Origin: Pelomicrobium sp036803785
GTDB taxonomy: Bacteria > Pseudomonadota > Gammaproteobacteria > Burkholderiales > UBA6910
Assembly (NCBI RefSeq): GCF_036803785.1
Contig: NZ_DAIRTR010000133.1
Coordinates: 1-7,927, forward strand
Direction: 5' to 3'
Length of the DNA: 7,927 bases
Part shown: positions 1 to 7,927 of the stretch, in pieces
Layout: every line of letters begins with the position of its first letter
Numbering within the stretch: the stretch's first letter is position 1
Translations under genes and position numbers: made by a program
The notes under the pieces: model-generated
What the model was told of the DNA's origin: nothing
What the model saw: only the letters and a program-made list of their open reading frames with translations
Database searches by the model: none

Positions 1-1745
1 CCCTGGGGGACTTCGAGCATACGGGCACCCGGGAGTTGACCGCCGAGGACTACGTGTACCAGATCAAGCGGTTGGCCCATCCACGGCTCCATTCCCCCAT
101 TCTCGGGCTCATGAGCAACTACATCGTGGGCATGAGGGAGTACGCCCAGTCGCTCAAGCAGGTCGCCGAGCAGTCCGAGGCGCGGGGCGCCTTCCTGGAC
201 CTGCGCCGTTATCCCCTTTCTGGCGTCGAGCTAGTGGATCGCTATACCTATCGCATCCGCATCCTGGGCAAATATCCCCAGTTCGTGTACTGGCTGGCGA
301 TGCCCTTTTTCGCCCCAGTGCCCTGGGAGGCGGATTTCTTCTACTCCCAGCCGGGGATGGCGGAGAAGAACATTACCTTAGACTGGTATCCCGTGGGCAC
401 GGGCCCGTACATGCTCACGGTGAACGATCCCAACCGGAAGATGGTGCTGGAGCGCAACCCTAATTACCAGGGTGAGCGCTACCCTTCCGAGGGGGAGCCG
501 GGCGACCGGGAGGCGGGGCTGCTGGCGGATGCGGGCAAGCCTCTGCCCTTCATCGACAAGGTGGTCTTCAGCCTGGAAAAGGAAAGCATCCCCTACTGGA
601 ACAAGTTCCTGCAAGGCTATTACGACGCTTCGGGCATTGCCTCCGACATCTTCGACCAGGCGGTGCAGTTCACCAGTGGCGGCGAGATCACCCTGACCGA
701 AGAGATGCGGCGCCGGGGCATCCAGCTCCAGACTTCGGTCGCCACCAGCGTGTTCTACATGGGCTTTAACATGCTGGACCCCGTGGTGGGCGGGCTGGAC
801 GAGCGCTCCCGCAAGCTGCGGCAGGCCATTTCCATAGCTTTCGACGTGGAGGAATTCATTTCCATCTTCCTCAATGGCCGCGGCATTCCCGCCCAGGGAC
901 CGATTCCTCCGGGGATTTTCGGCTACCGGGAGGGGCCGGAAGCGATCAACCCCTACGTCTACGACTGGGTGGACGGCCGGCCGCAGCGCAAATCCCTGGA
1001 GGAAGCAAAGCGGCTGCTCGCTGAGGCAGGCTATCCGAACGGCCGCGATGCCCGCACCGGGCAACCCCTCATCCTGCACTTCGACACCACCGCCCGAGGT
1101 CCTGGAGACAAGCCCCGGCTGGACTGGCTCGCCAAACAGTTTCAGAAGCTCGACATCCAGCTCGTGATCCGCGCCACCGACTACAACCGCTTCCAGGACA
1201 AGGTGCGAAACGGCGCCGTGCAGGTCTTTTTCTACGGCTGGAACGCCGATTACCCGGATCCGGAGAACTTTTTCTTCCTGTTAAACGGCGCCGAGGGCGC
1301 GGTCAAGACTGGCGGCAACGGTCCTAATTATGCGAACTACGACAACCCGGAATTCAATCGCCTGTTCGACCGCATGAAGAACATGGACAACGGGCCGGAG
1401 CGCCAGGCGCTGATCGACCGGATGCTGGAGATCGTGCGACGGGACGCGCCCTGGATGTGGTTCTTCTATCCCAAGGACTACACCTTGCACCACGGCTGGG
1501 TCTACAACCGCAAGCCAAACCAGATGGCCAATAACGGGCTCAAGTACCAGCGGATCGATCCCCAGTTGCGGGAGGTGAAGCGGCGGGAGTGGAACCGGCC
1601 AGTGCTCTGGCCCCTCGTCTTGATGGCGGGGTTGCTGGTGGCGAGCGTGCTGCCGGCGCTTGCGGTGTACCGGCGCCGCAACCGTAGCACAGCTCGGAGC
1701 ACCGCGGCGCAGGCGGCCACCGGAGTAGGAGGGACGAGGGCGTGA
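1..1745 (+). CDS. ABC transporter solute-binding protein, family 5 (peptide type), 5'-truncated
   Basis: The protein would capture an oligopeptide or similar solute on the outer face of the inner membrane and deliver it to the two permeases encoded next. The frame is open from the window edge, so the true start and any signal peptide lie upstream; the TTG at 36 is internal to the domain. Counting residues from that TTG, SBP_bac_5 hallmarks are TAEDYVYQIKRLAHP (2-16), PVGTGPYM (119-126), ERNPNY (139-144) and GWNADYPDPENFFFLL (401-416). A segment around 146-172 containing GEPGDREAG is extra compared with classical DppA/OppA. Residues 523-545 form one hydrophobic helix, followed by RRR and an Ala/Thr/Arg-rich tail, which predicts a C-terminal membrane anchor. 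The stop overlaps the next start (GTGA). Family assignment is firm; the substrate is unknown. The nearest E. coli analogue by operon order is YejA. Confidence 0.93.
   Translation, partial: LGDFEHTGTRELTAEDYVYQIKRLAHPRLHSPILGLMSNYIVGMREYAQSLKQVAEQSEARGAFLDLRRYPLSGVELVDRYTYRIRILGKYPQFVYWLAMPFFAPVPWEADFFYSQPGMAEKNITLDWYPVGTGPYMLTVNDPNRKMVLERNPNYQGERYPSEGEPGDREAGLLADAGKPLPFIDKVVFSLEKESIPYWNKFLQGYYDASGIASDIFDQAVQFTSGGEITLTEEMRRRGIQLQTSVATSVFYMGFNMLDPVVGGLDERSRKLRQAISIAFDVEEFISIFLNGRGIPAQGPIPPGIFGYREGPEAINPYVYDWVDGRPQRKSLEEAKRLLAEAGYPNGRDARTGQPLILHFDTTARGPGDKPRLDWLAKQFQKLDIQLVIRATDYNRFQDKVRNGAVQVFFYGWNADYPDPENFFFLLNGAEGAVKTGGNGPNYANYDNPEFNRLFDRMKNMDNGPERQALIDRMLEIVRRDAPWMWFFYPKDYTLHHGWVYNRKPNQMANNGLKYQRIDPQLREVKRREWNRPVLWPLVLMAGLLVASVLPALAVYRRRNRSTARSTAAQAATGVGGTRA
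1602..1670 (+). other. Predicted C-terminal transmembrane anchor of the solute-binding protein
   Basis: These codons give about 23 uncharged, mostly aliphatic residues (VLWPLVLMAGLLVASVLPAL, then AVY), flanked by Arg-rich stretches (KRREWNR before, RRRNR after). The strong basic cluster on the C-terminal side suggests that the tail is cytoplasmic and the binding domain is outside, in line with the positive-inside rule. Classical Gram-negative DppA/OppA proteins are soluble in the periplasm, so this is not the usual arrangement. This is a prediction from composition only. Confidence 0.75.
1727..1732 (+). promoter_or_regulatory. Shine-Dalgarno site for the first permease gene
   Basis: AGGAGG ends 9 bases before the GTG at 1742 and lies inside the last codons of the binding-protein gene. 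It supports the GTG start, whose first four bases GTGA also contain the upstream stop TGA (1743-1745). This layout is typical of translational coupling. Confidence 0.8.
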
Positions 1746-2719
1746 TCGCTTACATCCTCCGGCGGCTCCTGTACGCGATCCCCATCCTGATTGGGGTCAA
1801 CGTGATCACCTTTACCCTGTTCTTCGTGGTCAACTCGCCGGACGACATGGCGCGCCTCCATCTCGGGGTGAAGCGGGTGACGCCCGAGGCGATTCAGAAG
1901 TGGAAGGAAGAGCGGGGCTACGACAGGCCGCTTCTCTACAACGCCCAAGCCCGGGGCGCGGCGAAGTTCACCGATACCATTTTTTTCCAGAAGTCGGTGA
2001 AGCTGTTCCGTTTCGAATTCGGCCGCTCCGATGCGGGGCGCGACATCGGCTACGACATCCGCACCCGCATGGGGCCCAGCCTGGCGATCGCGCTTCCGGT
2101 GTTCGCCGTCGGACTCATCACCTATGTGAGCTTCGCCCTGCTGATGGCGTTCTTTCGCGCCACCTACCTGGACTTCTGGGGAGTGGTACTGTGCGTGGTC
2201 ATGATGTCCATTTCTACCCTGTTCTACATCATCGGCGGCCAATACCTGGTGGGCAAGGTATGGAAGCTGGTTCCCATTTCTGGATACGAGGGTGGCTTGT
2301 CGGCCATCAAGTTTCTGATCCTTCCTATCGCCATCGGCATCATCGCCGGCGTTGGCGCGAGCAGCCGCTGGTACCGCACCATCTTCCTGGAGGAGATGAG
2401 CAAAGAATACGTGCGCACCGCCCGAGCTAAGGGACTTTCCGAGACGACCGTGCTGTTCAAGCACGTACTCAAGAACGCCATGATCCCGATCCTGACAGGC
2501 GTAGTGGTGGTGATCCCGGCGCTTTTTCTCGGGAGTCTCATCTTCGAGTCTTTTTTCGGCATCCCGGGCCTCGGCAGCTATACCATCGACGCCATTAACT
2601 CCCAGGACTTCGCCATCGTGCGGGCCATGGTATTCCTGGGTTCGGTGCTCTACATCGTGGGTCTAATCCTCACCGACATTTCCTACACCCTGGTGGATCC
2701 GCGGGTGCGGTTCGAATAA
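1742..2719 (+). CDS. ABC transporter permease, DppB/YejB type
   Basis: Inner-membrane permease subunit, 325 residues, expected to pair with the next permease to form the translocation channel. The N-terminus YILRRLLYAIPILIGVN (4-20) is the standard opening of DppB/OppB-like permeases and lies in the first membrane helix (about 9-31). Further helices are likely near 112-136, 144-168, 188-205, 248-270 and 293-313, giving six in all. Residues 222-250 (EYVRTARAKGLSE and on to IPI) are the EAA loop that docks on the ATPase. The end ISYTLVDPRVRF is also typical of the family. The periplasmic stretch between helices 1 and 2 (about 32-111) is long, as in E. coli YejB (364 residues). The GTG start overlaps the upstream stop and has AGGAGG in front. 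Family is certain; substrate is not. Confidence 0.95.
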   Translation: MIAYILRRLLYAIPILIGVNVITFTLFFVVNSPDDMARLHLGVKRVTPEAIQKWKEERGYDRPLLYNAQARGAAKFTDTIFFQKSVKLFRFEFGRSDAGRDIGYDIRTRMGPSLAIALPVFAVGLITYVSFALLMAFFRATYLDFWGVVLCVVMMSISTLFYIIGGQYLVGKVWKLVPISGYEGGLSAIKFLILPIAIGIIAGVGASSRWYRTIFLEEMSKEYVRTARAKGLSETTVLFKHVLKNAMIPILTGVVVVIPALFLGSLIFESFFGIPGLGSYTIDAINSQDFAIVRAMVFLGSVLYIVGLILTDISYTLVDPRVRFE

Positions 2720-2723
2720 GGAG
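2718..2723 (+). promoter_or_regulatory. Shine-Dalgarno site supporting a TTG start
   Basis: AAGGAG begins within the TAA stop of the first permease gene and ends 6 bases before the TTG at 2730. No ATG or GTG is as well placed, so this site decides the TTG start of the second permease. Confidence 0.7.
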
Positions 2724-2729
2724 ACGGCG

Positions 2730-4174
2730 TTGACGGGATTCAAGCCCGAGATTCTCTATACCGACGCCTTGGTGTTCGCGCTCCTGTTTCTGGTGCTTGC
2801 CTTCGCCTGGTTCGCCCATCGCCACGAGCACCTGCGACAGCCCTGGCGCCGAGTGGCCGCAAGCCGCAGCGGCATGGCGGCCGCCACGGTGCTCGCCTTC
2901 TACGCCGCCGTGGGGCTGTTGGACACCCTACACTACCGGCCCCAGCTACCGGGAGAACCCGGCAAGCCGCCAGTCTACTCGGTGGAGGTGCTCTCGCTCC
3001 TCGACTGGATTACCGAGCCCTTGCGCACCCGCAAGGAAAAGACCTATTCGGCCCCGTTTGCCACCCACTTGTACGCCAAGGAAACCATCGAACTCCCCGA
3101 CGGGCGGCAGGTGCGGGATTATCCTCGCCTGCGGTACGGCGGCGCCCATCTGGCCGATCCCGTCCGTGATCGGGCAGCCGACATCGCGGCGCGGGCGGGG
3201 AAAGGTTTGCTCGCTGCTGCCCTGCTGTGGCTGGCCGTGGCCGGGCTGATCACGGCTCGGGTGGCGCGCCGCCGGGGTGCCGGGCTCGGCGACAGCTGGC
3301 GCGCCCTATGGCGAGGAGAGACGGTAGTGCAATGGAACGCAGTGCTCGTCACCCTGGCCGTGATCCTGGCGCTGGCCGGACCCCTCGCCGCCTTGTGCAC
3401 CCACTACCACGTGCTGGGCACCGATAAGGTGGGACAGGACGTGTTCTATCTTTCTTTAAAGAGCATCCGCACGGGACTGGTGATCGGCACTCTCACCACC
3501 CTGGTGATGTTGCCCTTCGCCCTGCTGCTCGGGATCATGGCGGGCTATTTCCGCGGCTGGGTGGACGACGTGATCCAGTACGTCTACACCACCCTGTCCT
3601 CCATTCCCGGGGTGCTACTGATCGCCGCGGCCGTGCTGATGGTGCATGTCTATATCGAAACCCGCCCGGAGCTATTCCCCACCATTACCCAGCGCCAGGA
3701 CATGCGCCTTCTTTTCCTATGCCTCATCCTCGGCATCACGAGCTGGACCGGCCTGTGCCGCTTGCTCAGGGGAGAAGCGCTGAAGATGCGGGAGCTGGAA
3801 TTCATCCAGGCGGCCCATGCCTTTGGCGTGCCCCATCTGCGCATCATCACCCGGCACATCGTGCCCAACGTGATGCACATCGTGCTGATTGCCATGGTGC
3901 TGGATTTCAGCGTGCTGGTGCTGGCGGAGGCCGTGCTGTCCTACATCGGCGTTGGAGTCGACCCCACCATGATCAGCTTCGGTACCATGATTAATGCCGC
4001 GCGGCTGGAGATGGCGCGGGAGCCCATGGTGTGGTGGTCGCTCGCCTCGGCCTTCGTCTTCATGTTCCTGCTGGTGTTGGCGGCGAACCTTTTCGCCGAT
4101 GCGGTACGCGACGCGTTCGATCCCCGGCTGCGGGTGCGGGGGGGAGAGGGGGCCGCCCTAGCGGGAGGAGCGGC

Positions 4175-4178
<4 letters not shown>
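2730..4178 (+). CDS. ABC transporter permease, DppC/YejE type, with N-terminal extension
   Basis: Second inner-membrane permease, 482 residues against 341 for E. coli YejE and about 300 for DppC. The C-terminal part (about 203-468) is the usual domain: a helix at 203-223, the signature HVLGTDKVGQDV (227-238; family form H-LGTD--GRDV, with Gln in place of Arg), the EAA loop ELEFIQAAHAFGVPHLRIITRHIVPN (355-380) and the terminal AVRDAFDPRLR. Ahead of this lie about 200 extra residues: helices near 12-30 and 48-68, a polar segment of about 90 residues (70-157), another helix (158-178) and an Arg-rich loop. In total about nine helices are predicted. The TTG start has AAGGAG six bases upstream. The 3' end overlaps the ATPase start (ATGA). 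The role of the extension is unknown; it could contact the anchored binding protein. Confidence 0.93.
4163..4170 (+). promoter_or_regulatory. Shine-Dalgarno site for the ATPase gene
   Basis: GGGAGGAG precedes the ATG at 4175 by 4-6 bases, depending on which part pairs. It selects this ATG over the open but unlikely extension of the frame back to 4031, which would run inside the conserved 3' end of the permease gene. Confidence 0.8.
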
Positions 4179-6217
<2,039 letters not shown>

Positions 6218-6225
6218 GCGGATCC

Positions 6226-6246
6226 TCTGACTGAGGAGCCCTCAGA
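6226..6246. terminator. Possible hairpin between convergent genes
   Basis: The 24-base gap between the ATPase and gloB stop codons, plus the last gloB bases, contains CTGAGG (6231-6236) and CCTCAG (6240-6245) around a 3-base loop, a perfect 6-bp stem. TCTGA (6226-6230) and TCAGA (6242-6246) form an alternative outer pairing. Because the palindrome reads alike on both strands, it could act in both directions. No T-run follows on either strand, so it does not fit a classic intrinsic terminator. Confidence 0.3.
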
Positions 6247-7006
6247 ACTGATCCTTCCAGGCGCGCAACACGGCGAAGACCTCCACCGGGTCATGGAGGG
6301 GGCGGCCGTACCGGCGGGCCGCGGCCGCCTGGATCGCCGGCTCGGCGCAGCGAAGGAAAGGATTAGTGGCCCGCTCTAGGGCGATGGTGGAGGGCAGGGT
6401 GGGGGCATTGCGCTCCCGCAGCGCCTTTTCCCTCCGTTCCCGCTCGGCGAGGGCGGCATTGTCCGGTTCCGCGACCTTGGCAAAGCGGATATTGGAAAGG
6501 GTGTATTCGTGGGCGCAGTAAACCCGCGTGTCCCCGGGCAAGCCGGCCAGCTTCTCCAGGGAGCGGTACATCTGGGCCGGCGTGCCTTCGAAGAGGCGCC
6601 CGCAGCCGCAGGCGAACAGGGTGTCGCCGCAAAAGAGCCACCCGTGGCCATAGTAGGCGATGTGTCCCGCCGTGTGCCCGGGCACCTCCAGGACCTGAAA
6701 GCTCAAGCCCAGCTCGGGAAGGGTGACCGGATCGCCTTCGCCGAGGGGCCGGGTAACGGTAGAGATGGGCTCGCCGCGAGGACCATACACCGGCACTGGC
6801 ACCTGCCCCAGTAGTGCCGGGAGGCCCCCCACGTGATCACCGTGGTGATGGGTGACCAGGACGGCCACCAACTTGAGCGTGCGGCGAGCGAGGAAATCCC
6901 ACACTGGCGCCGCGTCGCCGGGATCGACTACCGCGGCGTGCTGTCCGTCGTGGAGGACCCAGATATAATTGTCCTTGAACGCGGGAACGGCAACGACTTC
7001 GACCAT
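6242..7006 (-). CDS. gloB: Hydroxyacylglutathione hydrolase (glyoxalase II)
   Basis: Cytoplasmic enzyme that hydrolyses S-D-lactoylglutathione to D-lactate and glutathione, the second step of methylglyoxal detoxification. At 254 residues it matches E. coli GloB (251). It has the metallo-beta-lactamase fold signature THHHGDH (52-58). The binuclear metal site is visible as H53, H55, D57, H58, H111 (in PGHTAGH), D128 (in CGDTLF) and H166 (in CAHEY). CGCGRLFEG (133-141) and the C-terminal RAWKDQF, with R248 and K251, match the glutathione-binding positions of the family. The N-terminal KDNYIWVL is typical and supports the ATG at 7004-7006, although no good Shine-Dalgarno sequence precedes it. The gene is convergent with the importer operon and divergent from the methyltransferase gene. 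Nothing suggests it is broken. Confidence 0.97.
   Translation of the reverse strand: MVEVVAVPAFKDNYIWVLHDGQHAAVVDPGDAAPVWDFLARRTLKLVAVLVTHHHGDHVGGLPALLGQVPVPVYGPRGEPISTVTRPLGEGDPVTLPELGLSFQVLEVPGHTAGHIAYYGHGWLFCGDTLFACGCGRLFEGTPAQMYRSLEKLAGLPGDTRVYCAHEYTLSNIRFAKVAEPDNAALAERERREKALRERNAPTLPSTIALERATNPFLRCAEPAIQAAAARRYGRPLHDPVEVFAVLRAWKDQF
6964..6969 (+). promoter_or_regulatory. Candidate -10 box for the methyltransferase-rnhA transcript
   Basis: A perfect TATAAT lies on the + strand, opposite the gloB codons for Asn-Tyr-Ile. The hexamer CTGTCC 17 bases upstream (6941-6946) matches TTGACA at only three positions, so the -35 is weak. Transcription would start near 6976 and give a leader of about 118 bases before the methyltransferase start. 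AT-rich hexamers are rare in this GC-rich window, but the match may just reflect conserved gloB residues. Confidence 0.35.
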
Positions 7007-7093
7007 GGGAGTGCTGGGTGTAGGTGAAAAAATGCACGCCGGGCGCTGTCGGCAAACCCCGGCTCAGCGGCTGCCCGCTCATGGTGGTGAAGG
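7007..7093. other. Divergent intergenic region between gloB and the methyltransferase gene
   Basis: These 87 bases must hold the translation start signals of both divergent genes. On the - strand, TTGCCG (complement of 7050-7055) and a T6 run (complement of 7027-7032) are 17 bases apart and could be a poor gloB promoter. An inverted repeat GCCGGG (7038-7043) / CCCGGC (7058-7063) could fold into a 6-bp stem with a 14-base loop in a methyltransferase leader. I see no clear operator or riboswitch. Confidence 0.4.
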
Positions 7094-7867
7094 ATGAGAA
7101 CCGTGTCAACCGATGAGCTGAGAGACTGGCTGCGATCGCCCCTGGGCAGCTACCTCCTGGAACGGGAGCAGGCCTATTACGATCAGGCCGTGGCAGATGT
7201 ATTCGGCTTCAACGCGGTCCAGTTCGGCCTGACCGGCGTCGATTTTCTGCGCGCCTGCCGCATTCCCTTGCGTTTCACCTTGGGTCCCGCGCGAGAGGCG
7301 GACGTGCGAGCCGAGCTGTGCCAGATTCCCCTGGAGAGCAACAGTATCGATCTGATCGTCTTGCCCCATGTCCTGGAATTCAGCGCCAATCCTCATCAGA
7401 TTCTGCGGGAGGTGGAGCGCTGCCTGCGGCCCGAGGGGTGCGTTCTGGTCTCTGGCTTCAATCCCCGCAGCCTCTGGGGCCTGCGCCGACTGCTCGCCCG
7501 GGAGCCGCGGATTTTTCCCTGGACCGGCGAATTCATTTCCCTGCCCCGGCTCAAGGACTGGCTGAAACTGCTGGGCTTCGAGGTCTCGGCGGGGCGCTTC
7601 GTCTGTTATGCGCCTCCCGTCACGACCGAGCAATGGCTCGCCCGCTTCGGTTTCCTGGAGAGGGTGGGCGACCGATGGTGGCCGATCTCGGGCGGCGTGT
7701 ACTTGCTGGAGGCCATCAAGCGGGTGCCGGGCATGCGCATCATCCGGCCGGGGTGGGTGGCGCGACCTGCCGCTAAGCCGAGCCTCGCCTCCCTCACCCA
7801 CAAGTTGGAGGGGGACGGCCGCCGCCTCACTGCTCGGGAGGCGCTGGAGTGGGAGGAGGCGGCTTGA
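7094..7867 (+). CDS. Class I SAM-dependent methyltransferase-like protein, YafS family
   Basis: Probable cytoplasmic methyltransferase of unknown substrate, 257 residues from the ATG. The core region IPLESNSIDLIVLPHVLEFSANPHQIL..EVERCLRPEGCVLVSGFNPRSLWGLRRLL (about 78-134) matches the Methyltransf_11 motif II to III region and the YafS-like group encoded beside gloB and rnhA. The stretch that should hold the glycine-rich SAM loop (motif I) reads FNAVQFGLTGVDFLRA (39-54) and has no GxGxG. The C-terminal Arg/Lys-rich part (from about 208) has no motif I recognise. Start choice is open: the ATG at 7094 has only a weak GGTGG upstream, whereas the GTG at 7103 has AAGGA eight bases before it and gives MSTDELRDWL. 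An in-frame stop at 7088 rules out anything longer. The stop overlaps the rnhA TTG start, so co-expression with RNase HI is likely. Confidence 0.88.
   Translation: MRTVSTDELRDWLRSPLGSYLLEREQAYYDQAVADVFGFNAVQFGLTGVDFLRACRIPLRFTLGPAREADVRAELCQIPLESNSIDLIVLPHVLEFSANPHQILREVERCLRPEGCVLVSGFNPRSLWGLRRLLAREPRIFPWTGEFISLPRLKDWLKLLGFEVSAGRFVCYAPPVTTEQWLARFGFLERVGDRWWPISGGVYLLEAIKRVPGMRIIRPGWVARPAAKPSLASLTHKLEGDGRRLTAREALEWEEAA
7851..7859 (+). promoter_or_regulatory. Shine-Dalgarno site supporting the rnhA TTG start
   Basis: GGGAGGAGG lies in the last codons of the methyltransferase gene, 4 bases before the TTG at 7864 (7 bases if the inner GGAGG at 7852-7856 pairs). It favours TTG over the in-frame GTG codons at 7882 and 7885. 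Confidence 0.65.
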
Positions 7868-7927
7868 GCGCGCCACCCGGCGTGGTGGAGATCTACACCG
7901 ACGGGGCGTGCAAGGGCAATCCTGGGG
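7864..7927 (+). CDS. rnhA: Ribonuclease HI, N-terminal fragment cut by the window end
   Basis: Only the first 21 codons are present. They read on from a TTG that overlaps the methyltransferase stop (TTGA) into VEIYTDGACKGNPG, the unmistakable N-terminus of bacterial RNase HI, which cleaves the RNA strand of RNA-DNA hybrids. Asp13 here corresponds to the first catalytic Asp (D10) of the E. coli enzyme. The other acidic residues lie beyond the window. In E. coli rnhA also sits next to yafS and gloB, which supports the call. The fragment is short because the window ends, not because the gene is visibly broken. Confidence 0.93.
   Translation, partial: MSAPPGVVEIYTDGACKGNPG

Noticed and set aside
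36..38. TTG as the true start of the binding-protein gene
   Set aside because: The frame is open and coding-like upstream to the window edge (codons for FEHTGTRE), a signal sequence is missing and the domain begins earlier than this point.
378..1079. Open frame of 233 codons on the - strand opposite the binding-protein gene
   Set aside because: Antisense shadow of conserved SBP_bac_5 coding sequence; low-complexity His/Val/Arg-rich product.
1502..2464. Long open frame of 320 codons on the - strand across the end of the binding-protein gene and the first permease gene
   Set aside because: It is antisense to two well-supported conserved genes. The product is rich in His, Arg, Asp and Gly with no recognisable domain, as expected for a shadow frame in GC-rich DNA.
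4031..4174. Possible 48-residue N-terminal extension of the ATPase
   Set aside because: It overlaps the conserved C-terminus of the permease in another frame, is Gly/Arg-rich, and the ATG at 4175 has a strong Shine-Dalgarno site and the expected ABC start.
7106..7876. Open frame of 256 codons on the - strand opposite the methyltransferase gene
   Set aside because: It mirrors the methyltransferase gene almost exactly, has no recognisable domain and no supporting ribosome site.

Overview
The window is GC-rich, densely coded bacterial DNA, most like a proteobacterium and probably a betaproteobacterium. The basis is the gene string gloB / YafS-like methyltransferase / rnhA, which is shared by beta- and gammaproteobacteria (E. 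coli has gloB-yafS-rnhA), together with the GC-rich codon use. The taxon is inferred from context and was not tested by any search. I see no tRNA, rRNA, CRISPR array, insertion sequence, prophage or toxin-antitoxin module.

Positions 1-6217 hold a complete-looking operon tail on the + strand for a peptide-type ABC importer. It encodes a family 5 solute-binding protein (5' end outside the window), a DppB/YejB-type permease, a DppC/YejE-type permease with a long N-terminal extension, and a single polypeptide carrying both ATPase domains (YejF-like fusion). Gene order matches yejABEF. The genes are packed with GTGA and ATGA stop/start overlaps or a 10-base gap, and each start has a clear Shine-Dalgarno sequence, so they are very likely co-transcribed and translationally coupled. 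Together they would bind an oligopeptide or similar solute outside the inner membrane, pass it through the permease pair and power this with the twin ATPase. Unusual points are a C-terminal membrane anchor on the binding protein, extra membrane segments in the second permease and a linker with a decayed heptanucleotide repeat in the ATPase fusion.

Positions 6242-7006 hold gloB (glyoxalase II) on the - strand, convergent with the ATPase gene. A small potential hairpin lies at the junction.

An 87-bp divergent intergenic region (7007-7093) separates gloB from a + strand YafS-like methyltransferase gene (7094-7867) that lacks an obvious glycine-rich SAM motif I. Its stop overlaps the TTG start of rnhA (7864 to the window end), which is cut after about 21 codons.

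Overall this is ordinary chromosomal housekeeping and transport DNA. I did not find a convincing new biological system. The findings are architectural and regulatory details worth a second look.
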